From: Puccinia triticina
Taxonomy: Eukaryota; Basidiomycota; Pucciniomycetes; Pucciniales; Pucciniaceae
Direction of reading: 5' to 3'
Assembly (NCBI RefSeq): GCF_026914185.1
Contig: NC_070561.1
Location: 2,418,001-2,482,000 of the forward strand
Length of the DNA: 64,000 nt
Below, piece by piece: positions 12,302-22,318 of the stretch (the first letter of the stretch is position 1; every line of letters begins with the position of its first letter). The notes under the pieces are model-generated. The model had not been told where the DNA came from and ran no database searches. It was given only the letters and a program-made list of their open reading frames with translations. A program made the position numbers and the translations under genes.

Positions 12302-15300
12302 TTGTTGGCCGAGCTATCCGGGCGGAGGAAGCTTTCACTCAGCCTGGACGGTTGACATTTAAGAAGCGGGAGAGTATTGGCAAAGGCACGGCGAGGCAGT
12401 TTAATACCAAAGTGAGCTTTCCATTGTGTGCATCTCTGAGTGTGGAAGGATCAAAGCACTACCACAGCGCCACTGTGGTGAGCCGTTACTCTGCGACAGG
12501 GACAAGTGACAAGTGGAAAGCGGGAATGGACGAGAGCGGAAAAATTGGTGCGGAAATCGGGAACTGCGCGGCAGAGGCGAGCAGTGTACAAGTAAGTCCT
12601 CCCAAGTATGCACTTCCGAGTCGGCTTTCTATGAAACCCTACCATTGTGCCACGGTCGTGAGCGAAATGAGACGTCCACACAGGGGTTTGATTGTAGCCA
12701 GGACGATCGGCGGCAACGGTGAAGCAAGAATGGGCCGAGTCAACGGGGGAAGGTATAAACCAGTGGCAAAGAAGGTGCGGCTGCGGAATGTGGCGATGCC
12801 GCAGGAGCTCAACCCGCCATTGAGGGAGATCAAGTGGAGCCGGGATCCGTTCAAGACACCTCTGCACCGGGTCCCGCCAAGGTTTGAACCGACGAAGCGG
12901 ATTACGGCGGAACGGATGGCCAGTCTCAACTTTGGGCCACCGGAATGGCTCCACGAGGAGGAGTTCCACTTATTGGCCGAAGCCATCACGTTGCAGGAAA
13001 AGGTGTTGTCATTCGGACCGGAAGATTGGGGCTTACTCAAGCGGAGTATTGGGGATCCTTATCGAATACCCACGGTTCCGCACGAGCCATGGCAGATACG
13101 GCCCATCCCTATACCAGCGGCGATTTGGGGAGAGATGACGGAGCTGGTGCGGGAACGGTTGCGGACGGGGTTGTATGAGAAATCATGCTCCAGCTACTCT
13201 AGTCCGATCTTTGCGGTAATTAAGCAGGACAAGAAGAGTCTGCGGATCGTGCACGACTTGCAACGGCTTAATTCGGTCACTATACGGGACGCTGGGTTGC
13301 CGCCACGCATAGAGGAGTTCATTGACACTGTGGCGGGGCGGGTTTGCTACGGTCTGGTGGACGTAAAGGGCGGATATGACCAGCGGGAATTGCATACGGA
13401 GTCAAGGCCGCTGACGGCGTTTGAGATGCAATTGGGGCGCTTGCAGCTTACTCGGCTTCCGCAGGGGGCTACTAATTTGGTGGCGGTGTATCAGGCGCAG
13501 ATGTCCTGGATCCTTCAGGATGAGTTACCTCATACGGCGCAGATATTTATCAACGATGCGGCCGTGAAAGGCCCGAGGAGTGACTACAGCGGAGCGACCT
13601 TGGCGGAGAATCCTAATATTCGTCGGTTTATCTGGGAATACGCGGTGGCTCTGGAGCGGGTTTTGTTTCGGATCGAGGAAGCGGGTCTTACGGTGTCAGG
13701 AAAGAAGTTTGCGGTTTGTGTACCGGTGCTGGAGGTCCTAGGGCACGAGGTGTCTAAAGACGGACGGCGGGTCGCAGAACCTAAGCAGAACAAGATACTG
13801 GACTGGCCAAAACCACGCACGGCGTCTCATATCCTGCAGTTCCTTGGGTTATGTAGTTTTGTGCGCATGTTTATCAAGAGGTTTGCGGGAATTGCGAGTC
13901 CAATGCGGAGATTGACACGTAAGAATGCGGAGTGGAACTGGACCCAAGAGTGTGATGAGGCGTTCGCAATGCTGAAGGACATAGTAGGCCGAAAGATCTT
14001 GTTAAAGGAACTCGACTACAATAGCGGGGGAATTCGTTTGGCAGTGGACTCAAGTGAGTTTGGTGAGGGCGGAGTACTCACCCAGGAAGAGGACGGGAAG
14101 TATTGGCCCGTGCTGTATGAATCGGTGACGTTTACCAATGTGGAGTCGCGGTATTCTCAGCCAAAGTTGGAGCTGTGCAGAGTGGCAAAAATCGTGCGGA
14201 GATTGCAACACATACTGTGGGGCGTCTATTTTGAATTACTGGTCGATGCAGAGGTGTTGGTGCGGATGATCAACTGTCTATCGTTGCCTAATGCCCCTAT
14301 GACGTGGTGGGTGGCATTCTTGCAGCTGTTTTCTTTCGAAGTGGTGCACGTGTCGGGCAAGGCGTTCACGTTGCCGGACGCGCTTTCCCGCATTCCCCTG
14401 GTTGACGATGAGGATTGATTTGCGTTGGCGGAACAGCTGGACGTGGAGCGGCGGATTCTTGATGTGCGAATGGCGAAGGATGCGGCCGTGAAGGGGGGCG
14501 GAGGCTTGCCAGTGACTCAGACGCCGAGGTACGAGTACTTGGTGGTGTTCCTGACGACTCTTCGCTATCCTGCGGGAATTGGGCCGACAGTTCAGCGCTG
14601 GATCAAGCGTAAAGCGGCGAACTTCTTCGTGAATGAGGGTCAACTATGGCGTCGGAGCGCACCGGTGCACTTGGTGGTAGTGACACGGTGCATCAATCAG
14701 GAAGCTGTCCTGCGGAGTTTGCACGAGGAGCTGGGTCATCAAGGCGAAGCGGAAACTAGATGGCGAGTGCAGTCGCGGTTTTGGTGGCCGGGGGTTACAA
14801 GGAGTGTGCGGAGTTGCGAGCAATGCCAGAGGCGTAGTCAGCCTCTGCCTAAAGAGATCGGGAAGCCTACGGAAACAGACACGCTATTCAGTAGGATATC
14901 TATGGATGCAGTGCACATTAAGGCAGGGAAATTCAAGTACCTGATCGTAGCGCGAGATGATCTTTCCGGCTGGGTGGAGGCGCGACCTCTGTTTAATCTT
15001 ACGGCGGCGAAAGTCAAGCAGTTTTTGGAAGAGGACTGGTTTGCGCGGTTCGGGAGTGTGCGACTTATCACAGTGGACGGCGGTGCGGAATTTTGTGGCG
15101 GCTTGCGGAAATTGGTGGAGTTGTGTGGCGCTAAGTTTGGTAAAGTGACGGAGTACTACCCAGAAGGTGCGGGAATGATTGAGCGTGGCCATCAGCCAAT
15201 CAAGAGCGCTCTGGTGAAACTGTGTGGCGAGGACGGTAAGAAGTGGCAGCAGTATCTACCCGCTGTTTTGTTTGCCAATCGGATTTCCACTAAGCGGACG

Positions 15301-16022
15301 ACGGGGTATTTGCCGTACAAAATTTTGTTCAGGTGTCAGCCGGCTTGCCGGTAGATATAGAGATGTTCACGTATCTGGCGGTAGACTGGTGGAAAGTTAA
15401 ATCGGCGGACGACTTGCTTTTGTCGCGATTGGACCAGCTGTTGCGGCGGGATTCAGTTATCGCAAAGGCGGCGACGCGCCTTAAGGAGAGTCGTGCTAAG
15501 GGGGTCCGGTATTGGGACCGTCGGTGTTCTCATTGCTTGCGGGATTCTCTCCGCAAGGGGGAATTGGTTCTCCTTTAAAATTGTAGCCTTGAGTCTCAGT
15601 GGGGTAAGCTGTTTGCTAACCGATGGAATGGTCCTTATTGCATTGTGTCGCAATTTCCTGGTGGAAGTTGTGAGCTGGAGGAACTGGACGGGACGCGTCT
15701 GAAGCGGCGGGCGGCGGCGACACATGTCAAGCGGTTTTATGCACGGGGTTCTACGGATTTTGACCAGACCGCGGAATCTGATGATTCTGAGGAGGAGATT
15801 CGGGTCCCTGAGGAAGTCTTGTCTTCAGTGAGCTCAGATGGTGCGGAGGACACGGATGCGGCATGTAGCAACAAGGATTCTGGTTTGGAAGCGGTGTTGG
15901 AAGAGGACGGTGCGGATCAGGCACATCCGCCATTGCGACGGAGTCGGCGTTTGCGGACCGCTGGGGACAGCGGTAAAAAGGCTGGGGCGGGGAAAGCCGT
16001 GGCAGGCAAAAGCCACAAGTGA
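12106..16022 (+). pseudogene. Pol (reverse transcriptase, RNase H, integrase) of element 1 (broken)
   Basis: The open frame is -1 to protease and reaches TGA at 14416-14418; the same frame resumes from 14419 to about 15340, then moves to another frame up to 16022, with a TAA at 15576-15578. RT features include LTRLPQGATN and the active-site region reading FINDA, where element 2 has FIDDG, so one catalytic Asp is replaced by Asn. RNase H has AVDSSEFGEGG and VDAEVLVRM. Integrase has an HHCC zinc region (HEELGHQG to CEQC) and the D, D, E residues in SMDAVH, TVDGGAEF and GMIERGH. A WNGPY motif marks the GPY/F module. The basic C-terminal tail ends in GKSHK. No chromodomain is seen. Confidence 0.9.
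12412..12683 (+). other. Two intron-like cassettes inside pol of element 1
   Basis: Cassette 1 is 12412-12499 (GTGAGCTTTCC to GCGACAG), cassette 2 is 12592-12683 (GTAAGTCCTCC to CACACAG). Each starts with a 5' splice-site-like GTRAGY after AA, contains a GCCAC.GT.GTGAG block 71 nt from the start, and ends at a CAG. The same pattern occurs four times in element 2. Here both are open in the pol frame, so they may be translated rather than removed. Confidence 0.5.
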
Positions 16023-16760
16023 TCATTGGTGAGGGGGTGCGCTATCTGGTCTACAGCCAGGTTACATAGCCACCCCATAATGTTTGTTATCTTATAGAGT
16101 TTGGTTTCAGTTTTGTCATACGTTTCACTGGCTTGTTGTCTATCTGTATTTCTAGGTGCGGGGTACGGGGATTTTTGTGCGGAAAAATCCTTCTGGGGCG
16201 GACCAGGTACCTTGCGGAATTTTTTCCTTGTGGATTGCGGTTTCTTTCTGGATTGTGTTACGGTAAAAGGGTGGTGGATAAAAAAAAAAAAAAAAAAAAA
16301 AAAGAAGGATAAAAATGGAAAACGTAGTGCGGGGACTAAAGTGGTTCTCATTCTGGGGCGGTCCAGGCACTTATAATTTTTTTTTTTCGGGATGGTGGAC
16401 CTTTTTGCTCACTTTGCCGTGGATTCTCAGCAGTTTTCTCCCTCTAGGTGGAAATTATCTGGGTGCGGAGCTCAGGATGCGCGTGTATTTCGAGCATTGT
16501 TTCCGCAGGATAGGACTATATACAAGGGGGGAGACAACAACAGAGAAGGAAAAGAGGAAGCGGAAAAAGGGAAGCTAGGGAAGTCGGGAGCCAGAGGAGC
16601 GGCGGGTACGCTCCGTACGAACGCGCTCTGCAGGGATAGGAGCGTCATAGTCCACGGTGGTAGGTTGTGCGGGGTGCGGTTCGTTCCGTAGCGCTTCCTC
16701 CATGTTCTGTCAAGCTCGGGGAGTACGTTCGTCGGCGGGAACGACAATGGCTAGCTCAAG
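16023..16760. other. 3' non-coding region of element 1
   Basis: No gene seen. An A-run of about 23 bases lies at 16281-16303 and a T-run at about 16377-16387. The phrase TTCTGGGGCGG.CCAGG occurs twice (about 16192 and 16351), each followed by a T-rich stretch, suggesting a small internal duplication. Confidence 0.5.
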
Positions 16761-17975
16761 TCATTCGACGAGCTGGTTGATGCCAATGAGGAAGAATGCA
16801 TACCTACGGCGGCGTTGTGCGGGCGTTATCGCAGAGATGTGAAGCAGGGCGCGGTACATATTGCGGAAGGCGCCTACGAAGTCGAGTACGGCGGCGGCGG
16901 GGAACACGGCTTGCTCCCAGAGGGGGTTGTTGGGGAAGGTTTCGCGTAGGTCGCGGGAGATTTCCGCGAGTTGGCAATTTAGCAACCCGGCTTCAGTGTC
17001 TGCGTCAGGCTCGGCAGGCGGCGGTAGATGGGTAGGTACCAACGAGGCTCGAGGGCACGGAGCCGGAGAGTCACAAGACGCGGCTCAAACAGTAGCGGCA
17101 GGCGGGGCAAGGAGTCGAGGTGCCTTTGGAGTGGTATTGGCCGGCGGAGAAGGCGGGTCTGTGGACTCCAATGTGTGGATCGAGGCGGCGCGGGCGGTTC
17201 TGGCTTGCGGGGTCTTGGCGTGCGGAACGGACTGCGGGGAACTGGGCGGTGAGCCGGAAGGGGTATGGGACGGGTCTTCAGGTGCCATCTCGGTGTCCTT
17301 TGCTGGGGTGGCTGGAGCGGAAAAAAATGGTTAGCGGGGACGCGACAAGCAGAAGCGGAAAGATTACCTACCGGGAGCCTGGGGAAACGAGGGCTCTGGA
17401 GAAAGGACGATCGGAGTTGGGTCACGCGGACGAGCGGAAAAACAGGCTGCAAGGTCTAGAGCCGGCGGACCGGCTGGACATGGACGCTTTGAGGACCGAT
17501 CCGTAGAATCCGCCAAGGGGCGCTTCGAACCAGTAGTGGGAGAAGGCCTGGGAGCCGAGGAAGGTCCAGCGGGAGGGGTTGATGCGGGTTCTTGAGGACG
17601 TTTGAGACGCTCGTCGACTAAAGGTCTGTTGACACCGTGTTTACGGGCCCACACCTGGGCTTGTTGGACGTATTCCTTGGCACTCAAGCAGTCGGCACAA
17701 TTGGGTGGCGGCGTCATAAGGTCTTCACCGTGTGCAGAGGGCGACTTGGTGCGGGAACTGACCGAGATAACAGACGGGGAACGTTCCGCGCGAGAGCTTC
17801 GGGATCCAGACGGTGGTGGATGGTTTTGCGATTTGCGGTTTCTGCGGGAGCTGTCGGATTTGGGAGTGAAGGCGGAGCAGCGGCGTTTCGAATCTCTACA
17901 GTTGTTACACGCACGACCAGCGCGGGAGTAGACGCAGGGTAGTCCGAGTCGAGTGCAGCGATCGCAAGCTACCAT
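16761..17975 (-). pseudogene. Antisense Zn(II)2Cys6-type protein gene inside element 1
   Basis: Two exons (17372-17975 and 16761-17311) make 1155 nt, exactly 385 codons, antisense to the retrotransposon between pol and the 3' LTR. The intron has GTAGGT and a pyrimidine-rich TTTTCCGCTCCAG acceptor. From residue 4 the protein has six cysteines spaced C-X2-C-X6-C-X8-C-X2-C-X6-C, with basic residues in the second half (CRDSKRRC). This spacing is that of fungal Zn(II)2Cys6 binuclear clusters, which bind DNA in fungal regulators. A Ser/Pro/Arg-rich middle follows, then a helical C-terminal part (residues about 310-384) with an RRRR motif. One in-frame TGA (17085-17087, context GTTTGA) breaks it, so this copy is a pseudogene. 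Function is inferred only from the cluster; it could be an element-encoded regulator or a captured host gene. Confidence 0.66.
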
Positions 17976-18095
17976 ACTGAACGGGAGGAGATGTGTGGGA
18001 AAGGAGGATGATGTTGTATGGGTATGTGTGACGAGTGTGGGAGCGGACGAATGGGTGGGAAGATCCTGGGGGCAGGACTTCAAAACTGGGGCGGA

Positions 18096-18985
18096 TGTGG
18101 TGATTTATATAGGCGAGCGCGGTAGAATGTCCACGCGGGGATAGCGCGAGCGGGGAATGCACAAAGCCGCTCAGGCAGAGTGCATTCCGGTGACATAAGC
18201 ACTGAGGATGAGGTCAGGAAAGCACGCTAGGAAAGCTTACGGAAAGTCACGCGCGGATTGGAATGCACGGATTGCCGATTGCGGATTGCGGATTTTGGAT
18301 CGGGTATTCGGATTGGAGCGGAAAAAGACAGGGCTGGACTGCGGCGGGACTACACACGTGGACTGGTAGCAGCGGCGCGTCAGCGGGTGAGCCATGACAG
18401 CCAGAGCGGGTTCTACCAGCGGGTGGAACCGGGGTGAAGGCGGTGGCGAGAGAACGACTGACGGGGGCTAGACAGAGGACGGTGGGAGGACAAGCGTTGG
18501 AGAGGAGCGGAGTCTGGGAGAGTGACGAGCGGGATAGCGGGCGGAGCTGGAGGACTAGTGCGGGAAAGTGTCAGGTGTGCGGGATTGGGTGGGAACGGTG
18601 ACATGCGTGGAGGGAAGGACGGGGGTGGCTCAGGGTTTTCTCCTATCTTTTTCATCATCCTATTATCTTTATCCTATCAAATTGTTACAAATTTCAATCA
18701 TCATTGTACTTACAACTACGGATGTACAAGAGTTATTGAGAGATTATCTGTGTTCTTATTCTTATTAGAGAGTTACTGCAGATTCTGGCGCTTACAAAGT
18801 GCGGAGCTTTATTCACTTGTGGATTATTACGCTATAGATCAGGCTCGGTAGAGGAGCGCTGAAGGCTAGCAGAAAGTAGCAGTGCGGAGCCGAGTTACCG
18901 ACAATCACACAGCCCAGACATCAATATTCTTGAAGAAGGTGGTCAGCGGACATTCTTCACCAGCTAACCATCCTTATTTCTCACA
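18096..18985 (+). repeat. 3' LTR of element 1
   Basis: 890 bp, same ends as the 5' LTR. It has insertions relative to it, for example near 18140-18156 and in the TTTTCATCATCC segment near 18648. A purine-rich CTGGGGCGGA directly precedes it and is the likely plus-strand primer site. This LTR could also drive the antisense gene that starts about 120 bp away. Confidence 0.92.
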
Positions 18986-19725
18986 CCGCTATCTGCTGGT
19001 GGTTAACCGTGCTGGCCGGCAGGTACATGCCAGCATATGGGCAATGATTGAACTGGTAGATTCAATCCATAAGTGGTTCCTTCTTTCCCGGTGTGAATTC
19101 ATCCTGGTCCCAGAGACAGTACAGTATCAGTGGCCAAGAAGATTGATTCCTCCCGGTGGTCAAGACTTTATTGTCTCAATGACTGAGAGGAATCTTCTCA
19201 TTCACCAAGAATGCACAGTCTAAACAGCTGAGATGAATCCTCTCAGCCATCAAAACCTCACCTTCTCAACGGCTGGAGGGATTTCTTCTTTTAATCAAGA
19301 TGGCACAGCCTCAATGGCTGAGAGGAATATTCTCAGTCATTGAGACTATACAGCAACAGCTGGGAGGATTCCTTCCGGAGAACAAGATGCACAGTATTGA
19401 CAAGCAGAGGTATTCCTCTTGGCCTTCAAGACTGCACAGTCTTAATGTCTGAGAGTATTCCTCTCAGTCATGCAGACAATACAGTCTTGACCTCTGGGAG
19501 GACTCCTCTTTGCCATCAAGAATGTACCTTCTTGAGGGCCGGGAGTATTCCTTCTGGAAATTAAGGCTGCAAATTCTTGAGGACCAGAGGGACTCCGCTC
19601 CAACATTGATACTTCACAGTCTTGAGGATAGAAGATATTCCCAATTCATCCAGAAAATGAAGTCTTGACACTTGGGAGGAATACTCCCACCCATTTACAT
19701 ATACTTGCACCATCTCAAGCTTCAT
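18986..19725. repeat. Dual-palindrome tandem array (variant b)
   Basis: From about 19130 to 19720 diverged units of about 46-48 bp alternate GAGAGGAATCTTCTCAGTCA-type palindromes with CAAGA.TGCACAGTCTTGA-type spacers. Drift is strong, so the unit number is about twelve at best estimate. The first 140 bp contain GGCAGGTACATGCC, another GGTACC-like motif. No coding potential. Confidence 0.6.
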
Positions 19726-19859
19726 ATTTATTCCTATCAGCAGGAGAGACTATACCATCTGATTGAATGAGAGCCTGAGCTCAGATGAACGCCATGGCGG
19801 TTTACATAGCACATAAGGACACCCCAATCCTCAAGTGTACAGATGCCTTGAGCCTGCGT

Positions 19860-20160
19860 GTCTGTATACTATGTCAGGCAGATGGAAGGGACGGAAAAAA
19901 ACATGTAAGCCCCATCCTGGATGCCTGATCTGGTAGAGGGGAATTTTCTTGCCCCTGCTCCAATTTATTGGAGTATTTGGACCCCTTGGTTTGATACAAA
20001 AAAATAATGAAAAAGAAATACAAAAACAAAAAAAACTGAGCGCAAGCTCCCGCCCCTGGGGATTTTCAACTGCAAAAAACTCATTGATTGGGTACAAATC
20101 CCTTTGAAAAAAGAGTCCAAGGGCAGAAGGGGCTTCTTCCACTCTACCACATAAAAAACT
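19860..20160 (-). mobile_element. Copy 1 of a conserved repeat module
   Basis: About 300 bp related to modules at 37560-37960 and 50920-51330. Shared landmarks are CTTGCCCCTSCTCCA, GGAGTATTTGGAC, an A-rich stretch of alternating ATAC/AAAA, CCCTGGGGATTTTCAAC and GATTGGGTAC. On the minus strand all three copies keep an open frame of 100 codons or more in the same phase, with a hydrophobic stretch before a GPNTP motif. The copy lies beside array b. Confidence 0.6.
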
Positions 20161-20600
20161 AAGAATATATTCAAATCAGAGTATGTAGCTTAACTAATCA
20201 CACCTGCTTGATTAGGAGGAATAAAGATCTTGACTAATTGAATTTACCTAAGAGCAGGAGCAAAGCCGCTCTCTACTTTAGGTTGAGATGAAGATGCATT
20301 GAGAAAAGATAATACCTGATGACAGGATGGATTGGTCTTTAGAACTAAGTGACTTCTCACTTGGCTTTGGGAAAATAGCAAAGTAGTGATGCAAAATTGT
20401 CTGAAATAGAACAATGTTTCATCAGCTGCTGCTTTTTGTTCACACTGTTAGCTGTTGTGGAACACAAATCACTTACCAATAGTTTCCCTTGCTCTTTGAG
20501 CGGTATTGAAATGTTTGATCTGTTTGTCTTTGACAGTTTGGTCTAGGATAATGGGATCAAGTGTTAGCTTCTATCTGATCAGCTCTTCTTAAGGTCTCTG
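20161..20600. other. Intergenic DNA, nothing recognised
   Basis: AT-rich sequence without a recognisable gene or repeat. The last 8 bp (GGTCTCTG) are the target duplication of the following hAT-type element. Confidence 0.4.
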
Positions 20601-21007
20601 TCAGGGTTTAAATGGGTCGGGCCGACCCAAAACCAACCAGAGACCCGTCGGGTTTTGGGTTGGGTTTGGGCACATTCTTGAAGAAAATCACATGACCCAA
20701 ACCCAACCCAACCTGAATTGTAAAATTGCCGGGTCGGGTTCGGGCAAACTATTTCCTAATTGGGACAGCCTGCGACCCGGCTATGACGCGTCCAACAGTC
20801 AAGTTGGGGCCTTTTGGCGCCTATGAGGTTGGGTTGACCCAAGACCCAAACCAACCCAACCCAGACCCGACCCAAAATAGTATGACATTGGGTTGGGTTT
20901 GGGCAGCATATTTTAAAATCTGCCCCAACCCAACCTGACCCGCGCTAAATGTTGGGTTGGGTTCGGGCACTGTATTTCAACCCTTACCCGACCCGTTTAC
21001 ACCCTGA
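20601..21007. mobile_element. hAT-type non-autonomous element, copy 1
   Basis: 407 bp with terminal inverted repeats starting TCAGGGTKTAAAYGGGTCGG, flanked by a perfect 8-bp duplication GGTCTCTG (20593-20600 and 21008-21015). The 8-bp duplication and CAGGG ends fit the hAT superfamily. The interior is rich in TTGGGTTGGG and its complement, so the strand can fold extensively. No transposase is encoded. Confidence 0.85.
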
Positions 21008-21576
21008 GGTCTCTGCACCCGCTTGACTTTGGCGCTAACTGAGATTATTTTGATGAGCAATTGTGGGCCAAGATTTTCCACAAGCTTGATCTTGCTACTC
21101 ACATGTGTTGGATCTTTTTACATCAAAAGATGAATTCAGGTTCACAACCCCCATGGTGCTGATTTGGACTGCGGAAGTGGTTTGCTTTTGCTTACCAGAT
21201 TCCACAGCTAGTTTGGTTCCCAACATCTTCCTCAATCTATGAGTTAGGTGCCATTCCCCTCAGCTGGAATTCTCACAAGTGAGACCTAAGCCCCACTCTA
21301 TTTCTAACCAAATTTAGCTACCTCCTGTACAATGGTTTTTGCTTCAAGATCCAGCCATGTTGAAACCACAAAAGACCCAGGATGCTGTGAGATTATATGC
21401 CTAGGTGACGTGATTTGGCATAAAGATGTACCATCCGGCTAAAGTAATGACCTCATCATGTTGTTTATAAATCCGGTGTATGTATGTATGTATTTACGCA
21501 TATGTATGTCACTGAACATGCTAGAACCTCAGTGCATGCACGTGCCGCAGCTGCAGAAATGGGGTGCTCCAGACAA

Positions 21577-21584
21577 TATATAAA
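21577..21584 (+). promoter_or_regulatory. TATA box of the gene at 21732
   Basis: TATATAAA lies 148 bp upstream of the ATG, followed by a C-rich leader (CTCCCCACCACC) and CACACACACC directly before the ATG. This layout is common for expressed fungal genes. Confidence 0.5.
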
Positions 21585-21731
21585 GAAGGGCCTCCTGTAC
21601 TCCCCACCACCATTCTGTTTTGCTCATCTCTCACACAACTTGCACCAACAAATCTATCTCTTCTTCAGACCAACCATCCACCACCAAGCCAAATTTCTTA
21701 AAATCTTCTTACATATCACCACACACACACC

Positions 21732-22318
21732 ATGCCCAATCTCACTACTGCTGCCGGATCCCTGACCAACAGCGGTATGAAAGAATCACCAAGTGAGTTC
21801 TCCCCCCACTATCACCAAAGATTGTGGTCTGGACTTAATTGTAAGTCAATGAACCTCGACTTGAGCCAGCTGGTCATCCTGGTGCAACTGCACCTGCAAC
21901 TGCAGGCAACGATGGGACTTGCAACAACGAAAACCTTGAGATTGAAAATTCCAATGATATCTGGGACAAAAGTGTTTCACATTTCACTTTTGCCAAAGGA
22001 AAATCTCAAGACAAGTCCGTCAAAGACATCCGGATGAATCTCGAGTCAGAAGATGCTGAAGGAGACATCTGGGGCCAAACGCCACCCCCTTACGCCTACA
22101 ATGAGGACAACCCAGCAGGCCGCAAACTCATTGCCCAGTTGCAAGACAACTGGATCATGATGGAACAAGAGGCGTCCACCTTAGTCCGCGAATTATCTAG
22201 CCTGGTCGTTGAACTCGAGCCGGTCCAATTGATGGCAGCTGAGAATGCTATGTCCAGTAGCATCGCGTTAGGGTTAGGGTTAGGGGAAAAAATCAAAATC
22301 AGCTGTGGAAAAAGGTAA
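21732..22318 (+). CDS. Unrecognised gene, two exons, 163 aa (possibly incomplete 3' end)
   Basis: Exon 1 21732-21774 and exon 2 21870-22318 join in phase (GTATGA donor, GAGCCAG acceptor) to give 163 aa. I do not recognise a domain. The N-terminal 60 residues are small-residue and Asn rich. The middle has two similar segments, N-DIWDKS and GDIWGQT, followed by a helical acidic stretch (about residues 90-145) with LVRELSSLVVELEPV. The last part is encoded by an interstitial telomere-like repeat followed by a hairpin-forming segment (CTGTGGAAAAAGG with its inverse 20 bp on), so the true C-terminus may have been replaced. It stands alone between transposons and could itself be part of a mobile element or a diverged family gene. 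Confidence 0.45.
22268..22285 (+). repeat. Interstitial telomere-like repeat (TTAGGG)3
   Basis: Three exact TTAGGG units followed by one extra G, inside the 3' part of the unrecognised gene. TTAGGG is the telomere unit of many basidiomycetes. A further degenerate GGTTTAGGGTTAGG occurs near 22696-22710. Confidence 0.85.

Larger units (their letters stand above)
9074..18985 (+). mobile_element. Decayed Ty3-type LTR retrotransposon (element 1) with antisense gene
   Basis: A 9.9-kb element bounded by two LTRs that begin TGTGGTGATT and end TTTCTCACA. The flanks share CCGC (CCGCT if the terminal T is counted), a probable target duplication of 4-5 bp. Order inside is gag, protease, RT-RNase H, integrase on plus, then about 2 kb that holds an antisense spliced gene. 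The order PR-RT-RH-INT identifies Ty3/Gypsy. Gag, pro and pol all carry stops or shifts and the RT active site is altered, so it is non-autonomous. Indels separate the two LTRs (837 against 890 bp), so it is older than element 2. Confidence 0.93.

Noticed and set aside
16281..16303. Poly-A tail of a retroposed gene
   Set aside because: No coding or SINE-like sequence precedes it and no duplication flanks it; it lies within element 1.
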